Position numbers and translations under genes: made by a program. The notes below the pieces were generated by a model. The model did no database searches and was not told where the DNA came from. It saw only the letters and a list, made by a program, of their open reading frames with translations. From Trichobilharzia regenti (lineage: Eukaryota > Platyhelminthes > Trematoda > Strigeidida > Schistosomatidae), in the NCBI GenBank assembly GCA_944472135.2, contig OX235266.1:14797925-14861924 (forward strand): 64,000 nt of DNA. Reading direction: 5' to 3'. Each line of letters opens with the position of its first letter. Positions within the stretch are counted from its first letter, which is position 1. Positions 41,830-52,700 of this stretch are shown one piece after another.

Positions 41830-42329
41830 TACAAATCTTCTCTATAATATCTAATGACATTGGTGGTTGGAGAGTATGTGCGCGCATTACCTAATAATTG
41901 TGCTTTATACAGTTATCTACACTCTTCGTACCCTAAAATAGAACACATATATGTAAGTGAACCGGCTATATTTTTATGCAACTGTGCTCTGTACAATGTC
42001 AAAATATATATCGGTACGCTGTGCCACTCATCTCTCAGTTATTACCATGCTCAAGAGTAGATAGGACCCCTTATTGAAGCCCAATAAATGCCTTTTGGAT
42101 TTGTATAGAATTCCAAATTAAGTATTCTATCGTAATCAGTACAAATCCCGCTCAATCTATCGATGCTTCGGCATTACGTAACATAATAAGCCTCCAAACA
42201 ACCCGTTTATCTTATTGCCGAATGGATGCATACGTACCTTATTGTTAAGTGAAACTTTCTCCACTCCATGTGACATGCATTGAGGAGTGAGTCAGATAGT
42301 TCAATCCTTACCTGTTTGATTACAGCTCT
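41830..42329. other. Intergenic, nothing recognised
   Basis: Frames at 41854-42060 and 42207-42449 show no conserved motif. Confidence 0.35.
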
Positions 42330-42765
42330 CCTCGAATGGAAAACTGTCAGACACCCTTCACCTTCATTATTATTATTCCCTGAGGTCTGAATAGAACATA
42401 GAGCTTCAACAGCAAACCTCCAATTCGTCCTATTTTCTGCTGACCCCACGATTACCCATAGGCTCTAATCTCCTCAATGTCACTCTCGAATGCCTAACGC
42501 GTCGTTTCCCAGTTGAGCTATGCTCTGGCACGCTGTGTCACCTAACTGTCTTCTTAGTGTGTCTAACCTGTCTCTATTTTCTTCTACGTATTAGTTGGGC
42601 GATAGGTGCTCAATGGGTTCGTTCCAAGTGTTTCTTGTTGCTGATTGTTTCTAGTCATCTGATCTTCAGTATGTAGCCATCGAAGACGCTCGCCAACCAT
42701 GCATGTGGTCTGGGGTTTGACTACCCCCCCCCTCCTACTAAACCTCACTAAGCCAGAAGGCATTG
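42330..42765 (-). mobile_element. LINE family 2 relic next to a family W SINE fragment
   Basis: 42365-42680 (minus) matches the 3' end of LINE 2 ('gaatagaacatagagcttca', complement of the terminal block). 42684-42760 (plus) is a partial family W SINE head with a C-rich stretch. Confidence 0.6.
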
Positions 42766-42769
42766 TGAA

Positions 42770-42975
42770 GTGGTCGTGTTGTGTCATGAATTGGCAGAAG
42801 TTAGAACTCATAGGCTGACCATTGCATCGGGTCCCAATGGCTTAATGGTCTATGAGCTAGCTCGCCTGGTAACCAGGCCCTGGGTCCGAACCCCGCGTTC
42901 TGGGTGCTTTCTGATCAAGAGTCCCGAACCAGGACAATCCAAAAATCCAGTTGGTTTCTCAATGGTTCTCCAAAG
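42770..42975 (+). repeat. Family X SINE
   Basis: Contains 'gtcatgaattggcagaagtt', the A-box-like 'ggcttaatggtctatgagc' and a decayed B box ('gggtccgaaccccg'). The hammerhead segment is lost. Confidence 0.65.
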
Positions 42976-43030
42976 AAGGAAATAATATCGCCGAATTTCA
43001 ATAAAAAACAACCCTAGATATCGTTACTAC

Positions 43031-43287
43031 ATGAATCGGTGGCACAGCGATACATTGAATGCTCCCCAACCACGCCTCACGTGGTCCGAGGTTTGATCCC
43101 TGCCCCCGACCGACGCACTCCTTTACCTCGCTAAGCCAGTAGTAAATAAGACTGGTAAAGAGGGAAAGTTGGGCGTGAGACTAGCAACCCCATTCATCCG
43201 GTAAAAATAAATACCGATGCTACTGAAACTCTATAGCTCTAGCTTGAGGCCTTACGTTCCACCGGGAACGTAAAGGAATAAGAAAAA
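43031..43287 (+). repeat. tRNA-related SINE (family W)
   Basis: A-box-like 'ggtggcacagcgatacattg', B-box 'gaggtttgatccc', and the family 3' end 'ttccaccgggaacg' with an A-rich tail. Confidence 0.75.
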
Positions 43288-43602
43288 CCATAGTGTCTTG
43301 GCAATTAATGAAGTTTTCATCTGTACTACCCACCCACCGCGTGGCTGAGGTTCTTCGACATGTTGTGACAGACACAAATTTGCCCTCCCCACCCCCGTAA
43401 CTCAAACAACGGGAAAACTAAAGAAAAAGTCTGTACATGTGTAATATGAAACTGATATTATGATGTAATTCACATAGAAAAAGAGGGGAAAAAAGGTCAA
43501 AAAAGCATTTGGTTCAGTGATAGCAAGTTTGTATACCATAACTTAAAATGACCCATGTTCTTCAAGGAGGAGGCCTATTTTGTAAGTCAAGTTGCAGCAC
43601 AT

Positions 43603-43701
43603 TTAACGACCTTCCAGTTGTCTTTCACGAGTATTCACTGATTCATCGAATTTTATCACATACGCTGTTCCCTTATACCAAGTTGCTGAAACTGTACAAG
43701 G
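43603..43701 (-). CDS. TRAPPC5: TRAPPC5 exon 6 and stop codon
   Basis: Encodes [20 protein letters not shown] and [12 protein letters not shown], then TAA at 43605-43603. Human ends ...HWHKGTTLMIKFEEAV...LEGR. Acceptor atttctag. It sits 7.2 kb from exon 5. Confidence 0.92.
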   Translation of the reverse strand, partial: PCTVSATWYKGTAYVIKFDESVNTRERQLEGR

Positions 43702-46700
43702 CTAGAAATAAAAGTATTGAAAAAAAATAAGCACAAATATTATAATAATTTTTATTTATTAAAATATATATGGGCGCCAAGACGTGTGCCATACAGAATA
43801 TTATAGTTTGTGAGATGACTGGAACCGAAGTTACCTTTAAAGGACCGCCGTACGAGTCTTTGGCTTGTAGTCTCATCCGCAAAGCAGTGGAGAAGAGTCA
43901 GGAGTTATATGTTCTCATGGTTCCCCGTAACCAAATCAGGTTCTCATACGCTAATCGATCTATTCGGATTCTGGAGCTTATTTACACTTAGCTAGCCCGT
44001 TTAGGTAGTCCACCAGTCCGATTACCAGCCCCAAACGTTCAAATTTATCCTTTAACTTTTGTGAGGGTTAAATTTATCCTTGTTATGATCATTATTGTTA
44101 TCACAATGACTACGATGCACTAATTCATATATGATAGAAAAGATTTGTAGCTCAGGTGGATGATTTTGATGTGGTTGTGTTCCCTGAGGTGGATAGTTAA
44201 TTCGCGAAGCTTTCATCGTCCTACTAGGCGACATTTTCAGCGCATACTTCAATTTAAAGTGAGCTATTAGATTTCTCCACGAGTTCACTGTTAGTCATCT
44301 CTCCTGGTGAGTGGCCTGGAATTTGATTGGTTGCTTATTTGTGTTTCCACACCTTCTAGGCTATTTGTTTTGGAACTGGTTGTTTCTTTGACTTAAACTT
44401 TGACTCGTTGAGTGTGAGGTTACTTTCTTATCGGTTGATAAATTGTGTCTATCTCAATGTGTCTATTAATTGATGATTCACTAGAATACCAGGCTTTTAA
44501 AAATTCTCTAGCATTCTCGGTATTGTTTTCTCTGTCTAATAATCTGAACGTTGTCCCAGTCGAATTGATGTCCGTGGTTTTCTGTATGTAGTGATATGAG
44601 TGAGGAAGTGGTTATGATGTCTTTTGACGGCCAGCTTATGTTCGTGGATACGAAGACGAAGAGGACGTCCACTTTGGCCAATGTAGTGTTTTTCGCAGTT
44701 GTTACAATTTATTTTGTAGATGATGTTGGTTTTATCTTCTTTCGCTGTTGAGTCTTTTGGTTGACATAGAACTGAGTGAGAGAGGGCAGATACGATTAGC
44801 TGATACATATCACCGGATTGTCTAATAAACGGCAGGAAAACAGCCAATCAGAAGACGTTGCTGCTTCTCTGCTAACAATAACGCTAATAATAATGTACAT
44901 AAAAATCTATAAATATCTGTTGATTTTCTCGATAAACGATCTGTCGCCTGCCTGGCCCTTGTCTTCTGTCGCTACAACAGTAAATAGGAAGGCTAGCATA
45001 ACTATTTCAGGCTCTATATACTACTGATTAACTTAAATGAGTAGTTGGATATATCTCACAACAACCATTTACGGTAATCACGCACATCATAACAATAGTG
45101 ATATCAATAATTTCAACTTCCAAAGAACACTGTGATGAAACCTTACCTCGAAGTTTGTGTAAAATTGCAAATCTCGAATATGATTGAAAAGTGAGGATGT
45201 TTTAAGAAAGAATCGGGGAAGTAAGACAGGGCTTCACTACTATGAAGTAAGTTTGAAAAACTTTTGCACTGACTCAGCATAAAGAAGAAAATGCTGATTT
45301 TTAGCACTAATGTTAAGTCGGTCAGTCAGTTCTTCTATATGGGTCAGAAACTTGGCGTCCGCGTCACGAAAAGCATTTCCAACAGGTGACTATAGACTTT
45401 TATCAACAGTCGCCACCTTCGATGGCTCCATACTAAAGATTAGATGGCAATGAGAAACTCTGAGAACGAACCAACCAGGAGCCAACTGCACAACAAGTAT
45501 GTAGGAGAAAATAGAGATGGGTCGGGCACACGCTGAGAAGACCATTGAATGACATCGCATGCCGTGCCATGCCATCACTCGAATGAGAAATTACCCGTTA
45601 GGCGTCCGAAAGTGACATTGAAGAGGTCATATGGGAAGGAGATGAGAGCCTATAAGCAGTCGTGGGGCCGACAGGTGAAGAAGACTTCAGAGAACAGCAC
45701 AAAGTGGAGATGTGCTAGGGAAGCTGTATATTCTACTCAGAACCCAAGGAATAATAATAATAATATTTCTCAAGGGTTGATTTGTAACGATTTGATTCGT
45801 CACGGATTGATATCAATTAGAGAGTCATTGAAAACACCAGTTAGGAGTACTGGATAGCTGTTTCATCCCAGTTCGAAGTACATCGTTGGTACACACCCAT
45901 CGCCAGGATTCGGACCCAAGACCTTCCCCGGTTACAAGGCAAGCTCACATACCATCCAGCCCCACTGGAACCCAATTCAATGACCACTGCATGAATTCTA
46001 ACTTCTACCAATTAGTAATTTTTAGCGCGACCCCCAACCAAACCAGTGTCATCGGTGGGAAATCCATCCTTACTCCCCCGACTGGATGCACCTCATTGGT
46101 CACCACTTCTCATTAAAACTCCAGGAAACTCCATCCTCTAGCAATTCGCTATCGAGCATCAGACTATAATTCTCAAGGGTTGATTTGTAAGGATTTTATT
46201 TGTTTTTCAAATTCGACCACCGATTGATATCAGAGATTGAATCGGATTCCAGTGGCTGAATGGTATACGAGCTTGCTAGCCTTGTAACCGGAAGGTCCTG
46301 GGTTCGAATCCCAGTGGGTGAGTACTGCCGATGATTCCCAAACTAGTTGGATGAAACAGTTGTCCAGTACTCCCAGCTAGTTTTCAATGGCTCTCTAACT
46401 GATGATATCAATCCATGGTCAAATTCGAACAAATAATATTATAATAGTAATAAAGCCTGACAAGAAATTACTGAAAATACGCATTATTATTATCAGTATT
46501 ATTATTATTACTATGACAGTTTCAGGTAGATAAACTGATTAGTCTTTTATCCAACGCATCAACAAGTCTGAAATAACAACATTATGGATAAGATTTTTAT
46601 TTTGATAAATCATACAGTGTTTTTGTACAATAATATTAACTGATGACCACTTCGCGAGCATAAACTATTGCTCATAATCGTATTAAGTTACTCAAACAAC

Positions 46701-49700
46701 TTTTTTCTTTCATTTATATACATGTGTGGAATCGATTAGATATTGGATTAATTCGTCTTATCCGTTAACTGTTAAGGCAGGCTTAGTGAAGTGTCTAACA
46801 AACCGAGCCATAGCACTAAGTGGCACAAAAAAGACCGAAATGACGAAATAAAACAGACAGAAGAAGCGTTGGTATTGAATAACTATCCCATAAAATTCAT
46901 TACGAAGATCAGAAACGGTCAAAAGAAAAATAATGGTGAAACTAATAATGATAACATAAATAAGAAAGAATATAAGGCATCTATAGTGTAACCATATAAG
47001 GTGGGAAGGGGACATCTGAGCACCTACATAGGATTCTTAATAAAGTAGGCATTAGGGTGGCATTGAAACCTACAAACTCACTCAAAGACAAGGTCTGTGG
47101 GCTAAAAGAGCTGGTTGAACCAATTAAACAAAATAATACAATTTACAAAATATCTTGGAATGACTATCAGTTACGTCAACTACACAGATCAGACTAGTAG
47201 ATCGGGTATAGTCAGATTGTCAGAACATAAGAATTTAGCTGAGGTAAGAATTATTGATCCCGCCGGTGAAGATAAGTAATTTAGAAAAGAGCTCAGCAAT
47301 CCCACTGCATGCAATAACACACAACCACACAATAGAGTTGTGGAGGATTAAAATTCTAAGAAGTAATGTAGGTAGGTGGACAGAGAGAGAGATTGATTAC
47401 TGAATCCTGCTTTGTTCATCGAGCCTATACCCAACACATGCAACTGTCTGTCTGTCTGGATTCAACATAGAACTTGGCACCGAAGTGCAGCAGTTCGAGT
47501 TGCCACGTTCCAAATAGCACACAGAGGTAGACAAGAAGATGAGTGGAGAGAATTAATAGAGTTTGACAAATATAAGAGTGAAACAGAATGGGTAATGGTA
47601 GAAAGGAATATGAAAGATTACAGAGATTGAATACATCTGCGCCATTGACAACGATTTTGAGCCATGTCACCTATTGTCTCCAGCCATTGATTCCTAGAGT
47701 CCCGAGGGCCCCAACCCGGGAGTCTGCATCTCCCTACCTGACTCAGTTTAACTGTCAAGGATTTCATGGATTGATGCCATGTTTTTGTTTGGCCACCACT
47801 GGCTCTTTTCCAACCTGAACCTATATCAGCTAACAATGCCCGTCGGGGGAGGCGGTGGTTAGGCATGCGCACCACGTGACCTAGCCATCTTAGTCTATGT
47901 AACTTTATAACCTCGTCGATTGATTTTCCCTCTTTGCCCAACACTCTACGCCTAACGTCAACATTACTTATCTTGTGAAACCACCTAACGTGAGACAGAG
48001 ATCGCAGACATCTATGATCGAAAGCAGTCAACCTTTTCATGTCTTCAACGCGTATTGGCCATGTTTCAGAGCCATAGAGAAGGACGGAGCGAACTGATGA
48101 GCAGTACACACGTCCCTTGGTTGATAACCGGATGTCACGCCTACGCCAGAGATGGTGTAAGTCAGCGAAAGCAGCTCGAGCTTTTCGGATCCGTGCTGAG
48201 ATTTCATCGCCAATCAGTCCGTTGGTGCTAATACAACTTCCCAAGTAGGTGAAGTGGTCAACATGTTCTATCACTTCACTCCCTATCACTAAGTTAGGGG
48301 TTGACGTCGTCCAGTCCTGTAGCAGCATCTTACATTTTGCAGGGGCGAATCGCATGCCAAACATACGAAGATTGCTGCTCAAGGTGTTCAGAAGACTCTG
48401 CATTTTGTCAGCATCCTCCCCTAACAGGACTATGTCATCTGCATATTCTAAGTCCATTAGATTATTCCCTGGTAACAAGTCGATTCCTAAGTCACTACGT
48501 TCAGTTAAGGATACTTCCATTAGCATATCTATGATGAAGTTAAACAGAAATGGGGAAAGTGGACATCCCTGTCGGACACCACTGGTTGTTACTAATTCAG
48601 ATGACAATTCCCCATAAGCCCTTACACGACTACGTGAGTTTGAATAGAGTGCCTTGATTAGTGCAATGTACTTTCTTGGCACTCCCTTCACAGTCAGACA
48701 TTGCCATAGTACTTTTCGGTCCACGGAGTCGAAGGCCGCCTTCAAGTCAAGAAATATGACAATTGTTGGACGCCGAAAAGTGTGTCTATGTTCTAGAATC
48801 TGTCGAAGAGTGAAGATATGATCTATGCACCCTCTACCTGGTCTAAAGCCTGCTTGATTTTCCCTTGTCTGTTCCTCCCGAGTTCTGCTTAGTCTATGCA
48901 TGATTACTGAGCCTAGGATTTTAGAGACTATGTTCGTTAGGCTGATCCCCCTATGATTATCACACGAGGACTTGTTTCCCTTCTTGAATATCGGTATAAT
49001 GAGTGACTTACCCCAGTCTGATGGTACTGTCTCTGATTCCCAGACTTTGCCTAGTACCTCAGTTAATCTACAAACTAGTATGTCACCCCCATATTTAAAC
49101 ACCTCCGGAATAATTCCGTCGGGTCCTGCCGCTTTGCCTCGTTTCAAATTACTGATAGCTTTTGTAACCTCACCTACAGACGGCGGACCAGTGTCTATAT
49201 CCCATTCGGGTACGTGGTGGATGGCGGGGAGGTTCAGTGTGGCTGTAGGCAAGTTAAATTGTTCCTCAAAGTGTTCTTTCCAGCGTCCAACACATGCAAC
49301 AGAAATGACTCAATGGAAATACCAGAAATATGGAAGATATTATTACCAGCAGTCAGTCAGTCAGTCAAATCAGAGGAGGATAATAAATAATCTCAAAATT
49401 CTATTTCAATTCAAGCACATCACAACAGCATAACGAGTAACTTATTATAACTATTAAAACACTCGTCTTGTTTCCCATCTGATTGTACTTGATCAATAAC
49501 ACTCATATTATTATTTCTGAATGTACATTATCTCATATTGATTTTTATTCCAATATCTAATCATGAATTCCACACATGTATATAAATGAAGGAAAAAGTT
49601 GTGTGAGTAGTGCCTTGATATGATTATGAGAGGCAATAGTTAGGGCTCGAAACGTCATCAGTTAATATTACTGCATAACAAGAGGTTTCTTGTGTATTTC

Positions 49701-52700
49701 CGATTGTGAACGAAACCTCTTGCTACCAGGGAACAATCTCGTTGACTTAGAATATGCAGACGATATAGTCCTACTAGGCGAGGATGCTGACAAAATGCAG
49801 AGTCTTCTACACACCTTGAGCTGCAATCTACGAATGTTTGGCATGAGATTCGCTCCCGCCAAATGCAAGATGATGTTACAGGACTGGACTACATCGACTC
49901 CTAGTTTAAAAATAGGAAGTGAAGTGGTAGAGCACGTTGACAGCTTCACTTATTTGCGAAGTACCATCAGCCAGTGCCAACGGGTTGATCTCTGACGAAA
50001 TCTCAGCACGAATACAGGGGGCTCGTTTCGCATTTGCCAGTTTACGCCGACTCTGGCGTAGACGAGACGTTCGACTATCGACCAAAGGGCGGGTGTACTG
50101 CTCATCACTCCGCTCCGTCCTCCACTGAGAGTGGAAGACATGAAAAGACTAGCTGTCTTTGATCATAGGTGCCTGCGTTCTATTTCCCGTGTAAAGTGGC
50201 ATAATAAGGTGAGCAACATGGAGGTTAGGCGTAGAGTTCTAGGTAAACAGGGGAAATCAATCGACGAGGCAGTGAAATTACATCGACTGAGATGGTTAAG
50301 ACATGTGTTAGGTATGCCTAGTCATCGCCTTCCTCGACGAGCAATGTTAGCGGATATAGGGTCAGGCTGGAAAAAAGCTAGCGGCGGTCAAACAAAAACA
50401 TGGCTTCACCAGTCAATGAAATCTACAACAGTTAGTTTAAACCAGTCACGTAAGACGGTGTAGGCTTCCTGACTGGTTGGGGTCCTCGGGACGTTAAAAA
50501 CCAATGAAGACTGGAGACAATTGGTGAAATGGCTCAACATCGTTCTCAGTGGCGCAGATGCATCCACTCCTTGTGATTTATGATTTCTAATGAAACTGTT
50601 TTGTTCTTCGTTATTACTCTTCCTTTGTCTCACACCTCTGCTTACTGTCTCTGTTATGCTTTTCTTGTACTTTCTTCTGTTGCTTTGTGTGCTGCATGGA
50701 GGGAGTGTGGCGACTTGAACTGCCGCATATATGTGCAAAGCTATATGTCGAAAACAGACAGACAGACAGACAGACTGTATAACAACACTATGTGATTTAT
50801 CAAAATAAAATCTTATCCATAATGGAGTTATACTCTACCACCACAGTGCCCAAGTTTTATACTTATATGAAATAACAACAATGAACAAAAAACAACAACA
50901 ATAACAACTTACAAAGCCAATATTCGATAGGAAAGCTTCAACCACTCCAGCACTGAACGCTGCCACATTAAGCGGTGTAGCTGTTATAGAATAATCAATG
51001 ACAGACAAAGGGAATAAATAAGATGAGTTACTTCTTAAGGACAAACAATTACTCACCTGTTTTACGCTTTTCATCTTTATCTTCATAAGTGAAACGTGTA
51101 AATCGATTCACCAGTGGTTCATGTTCAATCATATAAACTAAAAACAAAAACAAAAAAACACCGCTATAAAATCTAATCTGTATAAAATGACGAGTGGCAT
51201 ACAAATATTCTCGTCTACACCATCACGTTCTAATTCATCCGCTTCTTTGCCAAAGATACTTTTCCAAAAGTTACTTTTTAAAAATATCAGTGCATTGTAC
51301 AAGCGAATATCACGTTTCTGTGGTTTATCTCGTGCATAGACAACATCGACCATACGTTCACCGACTGCTTTACCAAAATCGGAAAGTCTAAAGAAACGGA
51401 AAAAAAAAGAAATATTATATTGTGAAAATTGCATACCTCATTAATATAAATATGATATGTTTTTATTTTATTCTATTTTATCTTATTTTTTTTTACGACT
51501 TAATCACGGATTGATATCAGTAAGAGAAGCATTGAAAACCAGCCACAGGGAGTACTGGGACAATCACATCAAGGTACTACTACTCACACAACTTCCTTGC
51601 TACAGTTATATACATGAATGAAAACTGATGATTAGACACTTGAATAAAAATCAATATACGATAATGTACATTCGGAAATAATAATATTAGTGTTATCAAT
51701 CAAATACAATCAGATGGGATAATAAGATGTTTTCATAGAAGAAAGTATGTAACTTGTTAGAATGTTACAGTGTGGAAATGAATACATTAATACCATTATT
51801 TATTATCCTCCTCTGATTCCACTAACTGGTGGTAATAATATCTTCCACATCTCTGGTATTTGCGTTGAGTCAGTTCTATTGCATGTGCTGGGTGTAGACT
51901 CTATGAACCAGGATTCAGCAATTAATCCCTCTCACTCTCCACCTGCCTGTATTACTTCTTAGAATTTTAATCCTCTCCTACCCTATTGTGTGGTTGTGTG
52001 TTGACCACTTCACATATTTGGGAAGACGTATCAGCACCAACGGACTGATTATTGGCGACGAAATCTCAGCACGGATCCAAAAACCTCGAGCTGCTTTCGC
52101 TCACTTGTGCCATCTCTGGCGTAGGCGTGACATCCAGCTATCAACCAAGGGACGTATGTACTGCTCACCAGTTCGCTCCGTCCTTCTCTATGGCTCTGAA
52201 ACATGGCCAATACGAGTTGAAGACATGAAAAGGTTGACTGCTTTCGATCATAGATGTCTGCGATCTCTGTCTCACGTTAGGTGGTTTCACAAGATAAGTA
52301 ATGTTGACGTTAGGCATAGAGTGTTGGGCAGGCAAAGAGGGAAAACCGATCAACGAGGCTATAAAGTTACATAGATTGAGATGGCTAGGTCACGTGTTGC
52401 GCATGCCTAACCATCGCCTCCCCCGACGGGCATTACTAGCTGATATAGGTGGTGCAGGTTGGAAAAGAGTAAGTGGTGGCCAAACAAACAATAACATGGC
52501 GTCGATCCATGAAATCCTTGACAGTAAAACTGAGTCAGGTAGGTAGGGAGATGCAGACTTCGGGGTTGGGGCCCTCGGGACTCTAGGAATCAATGGCTGG
52601 AGACAATAAGTGACATGGCTCAAAATCGTTGTCCAATGGCTAGCGCAGATATAGTATGCAGTCTCTGTAATCTTTTATATTCCTTTATACCATTACCCAT

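Noticed and set aside
43673..43882. Minus-strand frame with KVTSVPV as a possible final TRAPPC5 exon
   Set aside because: The real last exon was found at 43603-43701, with correct phase, acceptor and the family ending LEGR.
48249..48617. Plus-strand frame of 122 codons inside the RTE copy
   Set aside because: It is antisense to the uninterrupted RT frame. Its conservation in other RTE copies follows from the RT.
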